21,264 bases of DNA from Clostridiales bacterium (lineage in GTDB: Bacteria; Bacillota; Clostridia; Christensenellales; Aristaeellaceae), in contig SFHK01000053.1 of NCBI GenBank assembly GCA_004556395.1, forward strand, positions 1 through 21,264, read 5' to 3'. The notes beneath the pieces were generated by a model. The model made no database searches, was not told the origin of the DNA, and worked only from the letters and a program-made list of their open reading frames with translations. Positions 7,885 to 17,200 of the stretch are shown in pieces (the stretch's first letter is position 1; every line of letters starts with the position of its first letter). The translations under genes and the position numbers were made by a program.

Positions 7885-7917
7885 TAAGGATTGAAAATTG
7901 CAGTTGGAGGAATTACT

Positions 7918-9015
7918 ATGAAGCTGGGCGTCGTGGGCCTTCCGAACGTGGGCAAGAGCACACTGTTTAACGCCATCACCTGCGCGGGTGCGCAGGCGGC
8001 GAATTATCCGTTTTGCACCATTGAACCGAACAACGGCATGGTGGCCGTGCCGGACCCCCGGCTGGACGTGCTGGCGGAGATGTATCATCCTGAGAAGTAC
8101 ACGCCTGCCGTTCTGGAATTTGTGGACATTGCAGGTCTTGTGAAGGGCGCGAGCCACGGCGAGGGACTGGGCAACAAGTTTTTGAGCCACATCCGCGAGG
8201 TAGACGCGATTGTGCACGTGGTGCGCTGCTTTGAGGACGAAAACGTGATTCACGTGGACGGCAGCGTCGATCCTGCCCGCGACATTGAGACGATTCAGAC
8301 CGAGCTGATTCTGGCGGACATTGAAACCGTGACCAAGCGTCTGGAAAAGGCCAGCCATCTGGTGAAGAACGGCGACAAGAAGTACGCCGCGGAGATGGAA
8401 ACCGCTGAAGTACTCCTCAAACACATGAACGATCTGAAGCCCGCGCGCACCGCGCCGCTGACGAAGGAGCAGCGCGAAATTGCCGAGGGCTGGTTCCTGC
8501 TCACGATGAAGAAGGTCGTCTACGCCGCGAACATCGGCGAGGACGAGGTGGGCGAGGGCGCCGAGGAGCTTCCGCTGGTGAAAAAGGTGAAGGAAATCGC
8601 CGAGGCCGAGGGCAGCGAGGTGCTGGTGATCTGCGCGAAGGTGGAAGAGGAAATCGCGCAGCTTGAGCCGGAGGAGAAGAAGATGTTCCTTGAGGAAATG
8701 GGCATCGGAAAGAGCGGCCTTGACCGGCTGGTGACCATTGGCTACGACCTTCTGGGGCTGATTTCGTTCCTGACCGCCGGGCCCAAGGAGGTTCGCGCGT
8801 GGACGATCGAGAAGGGCACGAAGGCGCCGCAGGCCGCGGGCAAGATTCACTCCGACTTTGAGCGGGGCTTCATCCGCGCCGAGATCGTGGCCTATGACGA
8901 TCTGGTGCGCGAGGGCAGCATGAACGCCTGCAGGGAGAAGGGCTTAGTCCGCTCCGAGGGCAAGGATTACGTAATGAAGGACGGCGACGTGACGCTGTTC
9001 CGCTTTAATGTGTAA
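7918..9015 (+). CDS. ychF: redox-regulated ATPase YchF (Obg-like family)
   Basis: 365 residues, the usual YchF length. This TRAFAC-class P-loop NTPase hydrolyses ATP rather than GTP, binds ribosomes and is linked to stress and translation control. Visible parts are G1 GLPNVGKS (7-14), a DIAGL switch II region, and NIGE (205-208), the family's altered G4 motif that explains its loss of guanine specificity. A coiled-coil segment follows, and then a C-terminal TGS domain with the conserved end (DFERGFIRAEIV...DGDVTLFRFNV). The start at 7918 is preceded by TTGGAGG (7904-7910); an upstream in-frame TTG at 7891 lies before the ribosome binding site. The next gene begins at the base after its stop. 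Confidence 0.96.
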   Translation: MKLGVVGLPNVGKSTLFNAITCAGAQAANYPFCTIEPNNGMVAVPDPRLDVLAEMYHPEKYTPAVLEFVDIAGLVKGASHGEGLGNKFLSHIREVDAIVHVVRCFEDENVIHVDGSVDPARDIETIQTELILADIETVTKRLEKASHLVKNGDKKYAAEMETAEVLLKHMNDLKPARTAPLTKEQREIAEGWFLLTMKKVVYAANIGEDEVGEGAEELPLVKKVKEIAEAEGSEVLVICAKVEEEIAQLEPEEKKMFLEEMGIGKSGLDRLVTIGYDLLGLISFLTAGPKEVRAWTIEKGTKAPQAAGKIHSDFERGFIRAEIVAYDDLVREGSMNACREKGLVRSEGKDYVMKDGDVTLFRFNV

Positions 9016-10209
9016 ATGAATACGAACAAAATTGAACTGCTCGCGCCGGCGGGCGGCATGGACGCGCTCCGCGCCGCCGTTCGCTTCGGCGCGAACGCCG
9101 TCTATCTGGGCGGCCCGATGCTTCAGCTGCGCGCCGGAAATACCGGCTTCACGCTGGAGGGCGTGCGCGAGGCGTGCGAGTACGCGCATGCGCGGAACGT
9201 GCGCGTGTACGTGGCGGCGAACGCGTTTACGTTTCCGGAGGAGATTCCGGACATGGCGGAATACGCGAAGCGCCTGAAGGACGCGGGCGCGGACGCGATG
9301 ATCGTGTCCGATCTGGGCGCGATTCGGGCGATTAAGCGCGCGTGTCCCGACATGGAGGTGCACGTGAGCACGCAGGCGAACTGCACCAACCACGAGAGCG
9401 CGAACATCTATTACGAGCTGGGCGCGAGCCGCGTGGTGCTGGCGCGCGAGCTGAACCTTGCGCGCATTTCGGAGATTCGCGCGAAAACGCCCGCCGGTCT
9501 GGAATTGGAAGCGTTTGTGCACGGCGCGATGTGCATGGCGTATTCCGGCAGGTGCCTGCTTTCCACCTACCTGACCGGGCGCAGCGCCAACCGCGGCGGC
9601 TGCGCGCAGAGCTGCCGCTGGAAATTCGGCCTGACCGAGGAAAAGCGCCCCGGGCAGGTGTTTCCCATCGAAGAGGACGCTTCGGGGACGTACATCCTGT
9701 CGTCCCGCGACCTGAACGCCATGCCGCTGCTGGACGAGATTCTGGCCGCGGGCGTAACTTCCCTCAAAATCGAGGGGCGCATGAAGACGGCGTACTATGT
9801 GGCGACCGTCGTGAACGCCTACCGCATGCGCCTGAACGGCGCGGATGAGGGTCTGTGCATGGAGGAATTAAGCGCCGTCAGCCACCGGCCGTATACGACC
9901 GGCTTTTACCGCGACGAAGCGAAACGCGCGCCCAACGCGCCCGAGGGCTACGAAAGGACGCGCGAATACCTTGCGCCGGTCGTCGGCCGCTACGGAGACC
10001 GGATTGTGTGCGAGGTGAAGAACAAGCTGCAGGAGGGACGCGAGGTGGAGCTTCTGCACCCCGGCCGCGCACCGGTTCGATTCGTCGCGCGCGATCTGCG
10101 CGGCGAGGACGGCGCGCCGGTTTCCGCCGCGGCGGAGCCGGGACGAAGGTTCACGATGCCCGCGCCCGGGGAGGCCGGGGCGGGCGACTACCTTCGCGCG
10201 GACATTTGA
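9016..10209 (+). CDS. peptidase U32 family protein (RNA hydroxylation type)
   Basis: 397 residues. It begins with the family hallmark ELLAPAGGMDALRAAVRFGA. The U32 signature E-A-F-V-H-G-A-M-C (165-173) leads to SGRCLLS (177-183) and GGCAQSC (194-200). The four cysteines (173, 180, 196, 200) match those that bind a 4Fe-4S cluster in characterised U32 proteins such as UbiU/UbiV. SLKIEGRMK (249-257) is also typical. Although called peptidases, relatives such as RlhA and TrhP take part in prephenate-dependent hydroxylation of 23S rRNA or tRNA wobble uridine, and that is the likeliest role. The C-terminus is compact compared with 420-450-residue relatives. The ATG directly follows the ychF stop with no clear ribosome binding site, so translation is probably coupled. 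Confidence 0.88.
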   Translation: MNTNKIELLAPAGGMDALRAAVRFGANAVYLGGPMLQLRAGNTGFTLEGVREACEYAHARNVRVYVAANAFTFPEEIPDMAEYAKRLKDAGADAMIVSDLGAIRAIKRACPDMEVHVSTQANCTNHESANIYYELGASRVVLARELNLARISEIRAKTPAGLELEAFVHGAMCMAYSGRCLLSTYLTGRSANRGGCAQSCRWKFGLTEEKRPGQVFPIEEDASGTYILSSRDLNAMPLLDEILAAGVTSLKIEGRMKTAYYVATVVNAYRMRLNGADEGLCMEELSAVSHRPYTTGFYRDEAKRAPNAPEGYERTREYLAPVVGRYGDRIVCEVKNKLQEGREVELLHPGRAPVRFVARDLRGEDGAPVSAAAEPGRRFTMPAPGEAGAGDYLRADI

Positions 10210-10323
10210 TTTCGCGCGGGAAGTATTCAGTCTATGCTCTGTTACAGTATAAAAATACAGAAGACAAGATGCAATAATTCCCGCCGGAATATTGTTAAAT
10301 AATCAAATTTGTAAATTTTTATA

Positions 10324-10352
10324 TTGCATTCCGCTTTGTCCTCATATATAAT
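10324..10352 (+). promoter_or_regulatory. promoter of the sugar transporter operon
   Basis: TTGCAT (10324-10329) and a perfect TATAAT (10347-10352) are separated by 17 bases. The 50 bases before the -35 are very AT-rich and could act as an UP element. Expected initiation is near 10359. Confidence 0.7.
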
Positions 10353-10393
10353 AGCGGCAGAGAAAAATTCTGTTGCTGGAGGCAGGGCGAGTG

Positions 10394-11332
10394 ATGCATC
10401 GATTGAAGAATCCCGGCGCTTCGTCATGGTCGTACAGAAAAAAGCGAATCCGAAAGAGCCTTCCCTATTATGTTCTGATTTTGCTGCCGCTTGTGTATCT
10501 GCTCGTGTTCCGCTATTATCCCATGCTCGGGATTCAGATCGCGTTCAGGGATTTCAAGGTGCGCGGAGGCATCTGGAATAGTCCGTGGGTGGGCATGAAG
10601 CATTTTGAACTGTTTTTCAGCTCCTCCGCGTCGGGCATGATCATCCGAAACACGTTTGTTCTGAGCCTGTACAGCCTGCTCGCGGGCTTCCCGATACCGA
10701 TTATCCTCGCCATCTGCCTGAACGAATGCCGCTCTCAGAAGTTCAAAAGGTTCACGCAGATGATCACCTACATGCCCTACTTCATTTCCACCGTGGTGCT
10801 GGTTTCGATGATTATTCAGTTCACGGACATATCCACCGGCTTTGTCAATCAGATCATCGTGAAGCTGGGCGGGCGCAGCGTGAACTTCATGGGCACGATC
10901 ACATACTTCCGCTCGCTGTATGTGTGGACGGGCGTGTGGCAGACGATGGGCTATTCCGCCATCGTGTATCTGGCCGCGCTCACGGGCGTTCCGATGGATC
11001 TGTACGACGCGGCCAAGGTGGACGGGGCGAGCAAGCTGCGCCGCATCATCAATATCGACATCCCCTACATCGCGCCCACGATCATCACGCTGTTTATCCT
11101 GAACACGGGCAGCATTCTTTCCGTGGGCTTTGAGAAAATTTATCTGATGCAGAACAGCATCAACACGCCCATATCCGAGGTCATATCCACATATGTATAC
11201 AAGCTGGGTCTCGTCAACTTCAACTACAGCTTCTCCACGGCGGTCGGCCTGTTCAATTCTCTGGTGAATCTGTGCATGCTGGTGATGGTGAACGCCATTT
11301 CCCGGCAGGTCAGTCAGGTCAGCGTACTGTAA
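10394..11332 (+). CDS. carbohydrate ABC transporter permease, LplB type
   Basis: 312 residues with about six membrane segments. The N-terminus is basic (SYRKKRIRKS), followed by YYVLILLPLVYLLVFRYYPM and IQIAFRDFKVRGGIW, the characteristic opening of LplB/YtcP-like CUT1 permeases. The cytoplasmic EAA-type loop, which docks the ATPase, is DAAKVDG (205-211) followed by IPYIAP. It would form the membrane channel with the next protein. The start is uncertain: GGAGG at 10378-10382 can serve GTG 10391 or ATG 10394, and ATG is chosen. The stop overlaps the ribosome binding site of the second permease, so the operon is tight. Confidence 0.92.
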   Translation: MHRLKNPGASSWSYRKKRIRKSLPYYVLILLPLVYLLVFRYYPMLGIQIAFRDFKVRGGIWNSPWVGMKHFELFFSSSASGMIIRNTFVLSLYSLLAGFPIPIILAICLNECRSQKFKRFTQMITYMPYFISTVVLVSMIIQFTDISTGFVNQIIVKLGGRSVNFMGTITYFRSLYVWTGVWQTMGYSAIVYLAALTGVPMDLYDAAKVDGASKLRRIINIDIPYIAPTIITLFILNTGSILSVGFEKIYLMQNSINTPISEVISTYVYKLGLVNFNYSFSTAVGLFNSLVNLCMLVMVNAISRQVSQVSVL

Positions 11333-11346
11333 AGGAGGGGAAAAGC

Positions 11347-12276
11347 ATGGCGATTTCAAGGAAAACAGCCGTCGGCGCGCGCCGCGGAACGCGGGTGCGC
11401 CAGCGCTGGGACGATACGCTTTTCGACGTGATTGCGACGCTGATTCTGGTTTTCGCCGTCTCCATCGTCGCCTATCCGCTGGTTTACGTCGTCAGCGCGT
11501 CCTTCTCCTCCACGACCGCGGTCATGGCCGGCAGGGTGTGGCTGTTCCCGGTGGAGCCGTCCCTGAAGGCGTATGAGGCGGTGTTTACCTACGATTCCAT
11601 CATGACCGGCTATCTGAACTCCGCCATCTACACGGTGCTGGGCACGGCCGTGAACCTGACGCTGACCACGCTGTGCGCCTTCTGCCTGTCCAGAAAGGAC
11701 TTCTACGGGCGCGGCGTCGTGGCCGGCATGGTGCTTTTCACCATGCTGTTCAACGCGGGTCTCATACCGAACTATCTGCTGATCAACGGCCTCGGCTGGC
11801 TGGACACCACGTGGGCGCTGATCATTCCAAACGCCATGAACGCGTGGTACGTCATACTGATGCGCTCGTATTTTCAGAATTCCATCCCCGAGGAGCTGTT
11901 CGAGGCCAGCGGCATGGACGGCTGCTCCGTGTTCAGGCAGCTTCTGTCCATCGTCATACCGCTCTCCGGCCCGATCATCGCGGTCATATCGCTGTACTGC
12001 GCCGTGGGCATCTGGAACAGCTATTTTGACGCGTTCATCTACCTGTCGGACAAGAGCCGCTTCCCGCTGCAGGTGGTGCTGCGCAACATACTGATTCTGA
12101 ACCAGCTGGACATGAGCGCCGTGGCGGATCTGCGCGACATGGCCTCCCGGCAGGGAATGAGCAATCTTCTGAAGTACGCCGTGATCGTCGTGTCCAGCGC
12201 GCCCCTTCTGGCGCTGTATCCGTTCGTTCAGAAGTATTTCGTAAAGGGCATCATGGTCGGCTCCGTCAAGGGCTGA
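11347..12276 (+). CDS. carbohydrate ABC transporter permease, LplC/YtcP type
   Basis: 309 residues with six likely membrane segments. It is the second half of the CUT1 channel. The first helix reads LFDVIATLILVFAVSIVAYP, and the EAA loop is EASGMDG (186-192) followed by IVIPLSGP. The family-typical C-terminus is present (PFVQKYFVKGIMVGSVKG). The start at 11347 has a very strong ribosome binding site, AAAGGAGGGG (11331-11340), that overlaps the end of the preceding gene. No ATPase gene is adjacent. In the LplABC-like systems of Gram-positive bacteria a shared MsmX-type ATPase encoded elsewhere usually energises several importers, and the same is inferred here. Confidence 0.93.
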   Translation: MAISRKTAVGARRGTRVRQRWDDTLFDVIATLILVFAVSIVAYPLVYVVSASFSSTTAVMAGRVWLFPVEPSLKAYEAVFTYDSIMTGYLNSAIYTVLGTAVNLTLTTLCAFCLSRKDFYGRGVVAGMVLFTMLFNAGLIPNYLLINGLGWLDTTWALIIPNAMNAWYVILMRSYFQNSIPEELFEASGMDGCSVFRQLLSIVIPLSGPIIAVISLYCAVGIWNSYFDAFIYLSDKSRFPLQVVLRNILILNQLDMSAVADLRDMASRQGMSNLLKYAVIVVSSAPLLALYPFVQKYFVKGIMVGSVKG

Positions 12277-12283
12277 TGCGAAT

Positions 12284-12303
12284 CCAATATGCGCTGCATA
12301 TGG
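12284..12303 (+). promoter_or_regulatory. stem-loop between permease and binding-protein genes
   Basis: ATATGC (12287-12292) pairs with GCATAT (12296-12301) around GCT, extended by CC (12284-12285) and GG (12302-12303) across one bulged A. No T-run follows, so it is not a classical terminator. Such intercistronic hairpins can stabilise the mRNA of the abundant binding protein. Confidence 0.45.
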
Positions 12304-12334
12304 AATAGAAAAAATGACAGAGGAGGAAAACAAG

Positions 12335-14020
12335 ATGAGAACGACCCTTCTGAAGAAGCTGCTGAGCCTTTCCCTGGCGCTGACGCTGCTGCTCGGCTGC
12401 GCGAGCTATGCGCTGGCGTGGGAGCCGCAGTGGGCGCACGACGAGGATCTCTCGGACTACAGGCTCTGCGAGAACTTCGGCGACATCACGCTGAAGGTCG
12501 CCGTCACCGATCACGCGACCATTTCCACGTGGGAAGAAAACGCGTTTGTGAAGTGGCTGGAGGAAGTTACCAACGTGGATCTGACCTTCGAGCTGATTCC
12601 CTATGAGGGCCGCGCCGAAAAGCTCGGTCTGATCCTGAACTCCGGCAACTATCCGGACGTGTTCCTGAGCTGCGGCATGACCTCTGCCATGATCAGCCGC
12701 TTCGGCGTGGACGAGAAGATGTTCCTCCCGCTGAACGACCTGATTGAGGAGCACGGCACCTTCACCAAGAAGATGTTCGCCGAGTTCCCCGGCACCGAGG
12801 GGCTGATCTCCCAGCTGGACGGCAACATCTACTCCCTGCCCGTGGTCAACGAGTGCTTCCACTGCACCGCGCCCCGCAAGTTCTGGATCAACCAGGCGTG
12901 GCTGGACAATCTGGGTCTCAAGATGCCCACCACGCTGGATGAGCTGTACGAAGTGCTCGTGGCCTTCCGCGATCAGGACGCGAACGGCAACGGCGACCCG
13001 AACGACGAAATCCCGCTGGCCGGCGACTACAAGGACGGCTGGTACACCAACGTCGAGAACCCGATCATGAACGCGTTCTGCTACTATACCCTCGACCTTG
13101 ACACCGGCAGCACCACCTCGTCCGACGCGTTCGGCATGTACATGGACGGCGACACCGTGTGCACGCCCTTCGAGCTGGAAGCCTTCCGCGACGGCGTGAA
13201 GTACGTGCGCAAGCTCGTCGAAGAGGATCTGCTCTACGTCGGCTCCTTCACGCAGGATCTGGCCGCGCTGACCCAGATCGCGGAGAGCGACCGCCTCGGC
13301 GCCTGCTCCGGCGGCTACATCCTGTTCTGCAACCTCGGCAGCGACATCTACCGCAACTATCGCCGCGTGCTGCCCGTGGCCGGCCCCGACGGCTACACCA
13401 ACGCCATCTCCTATCCCTACGGCAACGTGGGCGGCAACGGCTACACCATCTCCGCGAAGTGCCAGTATCCCGTGGAGGCCTTTAAGCTTGGCGACCTGCT
13501 GTATTCCTACGCGGCCACCATGCGCGGCTACTACGGCGTGTACGGCGAGCAGTGGACGGACGCGGATCCCGGCGCGATCGGCATCAACGGCGAGCCCGCC
13601 ATGTACAAGCTGCTGGTGCCGTGGCAGGAGAGCGAGCCGCAGAGCTACTGCGTGCTGCAGATGACCATCTCCTACCGCGACGCGAAGTTCCGTCTCGGCG
13701 AGCCCTCCGATCCCAACATCGACCTTTACAGCGGCGCGGGTCTTGAGACGCTTCTGTATCAGGTGACCAAGGAATACAAGCCCTACACGAAGGATGAGAA
13801 GGCCATCCCCAGCCTCAAGTTCACCGACGAGCAGAACGAAACCATGTCCGTGCTCAAGGCGAACCTGAGCGCCACCATCAAGGAGGGCATGATCTCCTTC
13901 TTCAACGGCACCAAGTCCATCGACGACGAGTACGACGCGTGGCTGGCGACCCTCGAGTCTCAGGGACTGCCGCAGCTGGTTGAAATCTACCAGAACGCGT
14001 ACAACGCGCAGTACAAATAA
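12335..14020 (+). CDS. extracellular solute-binding lipoprotein (family 1, LplA/YtcQ type)
   Basis: 561 residues. It captures a sugar or oligosaccharide outside the membrane and delivers it to the two permeases. The signal peptide has a basic start (RTTLLKK), a hydrophobic core and the lipobox LLGC, which would anchor Cys22 to lipid; an ALA site a few residues later could allow ordinary signal peptidase cleavage instead. A calcium-loop-like sequence DANGNGDPNDE (215-225) is typical of large LplA-like binding proteins, as is the IPLAGDY that follows. The start at 12335 follows AGGAGG (12321-12326); an in-frame ATG at 12314 lies before it. A strong terminator follows. Codons are markedly biased to C/G endings, as expected for high expression. 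The ligand is unknown; the neighbouring GH2 enzyme suggests a galactoside or related glycan. Confidence 0.93.
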   Translation: MRTTLLKKLLSLSLALTLLLGCASYALAWEPQWAHDEDLSDYRLCENFGDITLKVAVTDHATISTWEENAFVKWLEEVTNVDLTFELIPYEGRAEKLGLILNSGNYPDVFLSCGMTSAMISRFGVDEKMFLPLNDLIEEHGTFTKKMFAEFPGTEGLISQLDGNIYSLPVVNECFHCTAPRKFWINQAWLDNLGLKMPTTLDELYEVLVAFRDQDANGNGDPNDEIPLAGDYKDGWYTNVENPIMNAFCYYTLDLDTGSTTSSDAFGMYMDGDTVCTPFELEAFRDGVKYVRKLVEEDLLYVGSFTQDLAALTQIAESDRLGACSGGYILFCNLGSDIYRNYRRVLPVAGPDGYTNAISYPYGNVGGNGYTISAKCQYPVEAFKLGDLLYSYAATMRGYYGVYGEQWTDADPGAIGINGEPAMYKLLVPWQESEPQSYCVLQMTISYRDAKFRLGEPSDPNIDLYSGAGLETLLYQVTKEYKPYTKDEKAIPSLKFTDEQNETMSVLKANLSATIKEGMISFFNGTKSIDDEYDAWLATLESQGLPQLVEIYQNAYNAQYK

Positions 14021-14067
14021 GGCGCCGACCGCCTCATTTGCGCGGCGCTGCCATAAGCAAACATGTC

Positions 14068-14105
14068 CGGCGGGGGAGAAAAACTCTCCCGCCGCTTCTT
14101 TTTTG
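14068..14105 (+). terminator. strong rho-independent terminator of the transporter operon
   Basis: An 11-bp stem, CGGCGGGGGAG (14068-14078) with CTCTCCCGCCG (14084-14094), has an AAAAA loop and is followed by CTTCTTTTTT. It separates the transporter operon from the downstream GH2 gene. Confidence 0.93.
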
Positions 14106-14177
14106 GCTTTTCCCGCGGGAGCGCGCGGACGGGAAGATGAATTTTTCCGTTTCGGGCGGGACGCGCCGGTTTTTTTA

Positions 14178-14206
14178 ATGACAAATCGGGGCTGGCGTGT
14201 TAGAAT
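14178..14206 (+). promoter_or_regulatory. promoter of the GH2 gene
   Basis: ATGACA (14178-14183) and TAGAAT (14201-14206) each match the sigma-A consensus at five of six positions and are 17 bases apart. Initiation is expected near 14213, about 36 bases before the ATG. Confidence 0.75.
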
Positions 14207-14219
14207 AGGATAAATTCTA
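14201..14219. promoter_or_regulatory. possible operator over the GH2 promoter
   Basis: TAGAAT (14201-14206) and ATTCTA (14214-14219) form a perfect inverted repeat with a 7-base spacer. It covers the -10 element and the expected transcription start, where a repressor would block initiation. No regulator gene is in the window. Confidence 0.4.
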
Positions 14220-14248
14220 TTTTTTGAGGGCGGAAGGGAGAGTCGGCG

Positions 14249-17200
14249 ATGAATTTCCATACGAAGCCGGAGTGGCAGAACATCGAGGTTCAGTCGATCA
14301 ACCGTCTGAGCGCGCACAGTCCTTGGGAGAACACGTTATCGTTATCGTTGGACGGGACGTGGAAGTTTCTTTTATGCGAGCATCCGAGCATGCTGCCGGC
14401 GGCGTTTTATGTGCCGGATTTCAACGACGAGGACTGGCGGGAGATTCAGGTGCCGGGGAACTGGGAGCTGCAGGGCGCGTCGGAGCCGATTTACACGAAC
14501 TGGGTTTATCCGTTCACGGACGAGCCGGGCGCGCATCTGATTACGCCCAGCTACGAGCGGGAGACGGGGTACGCGTCGCGGATGAATCCGCCGCACCTGC
14601 CGGACATGATTCCGACCGGGCTTTACCGGCGTTCGTTCGAGGTACCGGAATATTTTGTGGGGCGCAAGCTGATTTTGCATTTCGGCGGGGTGGAGTCCGG
14701 GTTTTACGTATGGGTGAACGGAAATCCCGTGGGGTATTCGCAGGATTCGAAGCTGGCGTGCGAGTTTGACGTGACGCGGTATGTATACGCGGGCGAGAAT
14801 CAGATCACGCTTCAGGTGATGCGGTTCACGGACGCGACGTGGCTGGAGGATCAGGATTACTGGCATCTTTCGGGCGTGTTCCGTCCGGTGACGCTGTATT
14901 CCAAGCCGCGCATGTACATTGAGGACGTGATGGTGCGGACGGATCAGGACGGAAATTTCCTTTTGGACTGTCAGGTGACGCGGGTTTCCGGCTTTGCCGA
15001 CACGCTGGTGCGGCTGCACATTTACGACCCGGACGGGAAGATCATCTACAGGGAAAAGCGCGCGCCCGCGGCGGAGCCGCCGTCGTTTCTGGATCACGAC
15101 GCGCCGATGCCGGGGCATGCGCGGTTTCATGTGAAAATCGACCATCCGCGGCTTTGGACGCCGGAGACGCCCACGCTGTACCGCGTGCATCTGGCGCTTC
15201 TGGATCCCGGCTCGGGCGACGCGGCCGACCGCGAGAAGGTGCTGTTCGGCTTCCGCACGGTCTCGATTGAGGACGGCGTTCTGAAGCTGAACGGGCGGCG
15301 GGTGATCGTGCGCGGCGTGAACCGGCACGAGCACTCGGTGGACGGTGGGCGCGCGGTCTCGCGCGAGCAGATGAAAAAGGAAATCCTTCTGATGAAGGAG
15401 CTGGGCGTGAACGCCGTGCGCAGCTGCCACTACCCGGACGATCCGGCGTTTTACGACCTGTGCGACGAGCACGGGCTGATGGTCGTGTGCGAGACGAACC
15501 TTGAGACGCACGGCGTGCGGGGCATGTTGTCCAACGATCCCGAGTGGGCGGAGGCGTATCTTCAGCGCGCGCGGCGCATGGCGCAGACGCACAAAAACCA
15601 CGCGAGCATCATCATCTGGTCGCTGGGCAACGAGAGCGGGCTGGGGCCGCATCACGCGGCGATGGCGGCGTGGCTGAGGTATTACGACCCGACGCGGCCG
15701 GTTCAGTACGAGTCCGGCAACCCCGGCCGCGCGATTTCGGACATTCGCTGTCCGATGTATCCCACGCGCGAGGCGATTCTGGAGCTGCTTTCCGACACGA
15801 AGGACGACCGGCCGGTGATTCTGTGCGAATACGCGTATCAGATTCTGAACAGCGGCGGCGGGCTTTCGCGCTTCCGCGAGCTGACGGAGAAATACCCGCG
15901 CTTTCAGGGCGGGTTCGTATGGGACTTTCAGGACAAGGCGCTGTGGCGCGCCGACCACACGCCGGGCTACGGCGGGGACTTCTTTGAGGCGGTCACGGAG
16001 CCGTATGAGCCGAAGTTCATGTGCATGAACGGCGTGGTGACGCACGATCTGACCGTGAAGCCGGTGGGGCTGGAAATGCAGGCGGTATACGCGCCGGTGT
16101 TTCTGGAGCGCAGGGAGGGCAATCGCTACGCGTTCAAAAACCGCTTCCTTGCTTTGACGACGGCGGGCTTCACGCTTTCGTGGACGGCGTATGCCGCGAG
16201 CGAGCCGACGGGCAGCGGGGAAATGCCGCTTCCGGCGCTCGCGCCGATGAGCGAGGGCGAAATTTCGTTCGGCCCGGCGCGCGCCGCGGGCGAGGACGCG
16301 TATCTGGACGTGGACATCGTGTGCCCGGAGGGGAAAGCGTATCATCAGCAGTTCCTTCTGGGCGGCGTGCTGCCGTCTCCGCGCCGCGTGCGCTATCTGC
16401 CCGCGACGTTCGACGATTCGCACGGCATGATCACCGTGCAGGCGCCGGGGCTTTCGATGGCGGTTTCCAAGAGCACCGGCTGCATCGTGAGTCTGACGAA
16501 GTACGGGCGCGAATACGTGCTGAACGCGCTCAGCGAGTGCGCGTCGCGCGGGCTTTCGGGCGCGAACGCGCAGCCGGGCTGGGGCTGCTGGGCCGACTGG
16601 TCGGCGTTTACGCAGGAAAACTGCAACCGGCGGCTGATTCTTTTAAACGTTTCGGCGCTGGGCGACGGGCGCGTGCAGCTGGAGCGCGTGACGCGGCTGA
16701 CCTCGCGCACGGCGCAGGGCGCGGCGATCGACGTATACCTGAGGCTGGTCATGTCCGGCGACGGCACGATGACGCTTTCGTCGCGGTTCCGGCTGTCCGG
16801 CATAGACAGCGTGGAGCGGCTGGGCTTTACGTGGACGCTGCCCGAGGGCTTTGAAAAGGTGGAATGGTTCGGCCGCGGGCCGGGCGAGAGCTATCCCGAC
16901 CGCAAGGAGGCCGCGCGGCTGGGAACCTATCAGACCACGGTGACGGAGATGCATTTCCCGTTCACGCCCCCGGCGGAGAACGGCGGGCGCGAGGACGTGC
17001 GCCGCGTGACGTTTGAAACGGCGGACGGCGCGAGGGTGATCATGCGCGCGTCCAGGCCGTTCCACTTCGACGCGCATCACTACACCGTGTGCGACCTGCG
17101 CGACGCGACGCACGACGACGAGATTCCCGTGCGGCCGGAAACCATCGTGCACACCGACGCGGCGCACGCCGGCATCGGCGGCGGCATGGCGTGGTCGACC

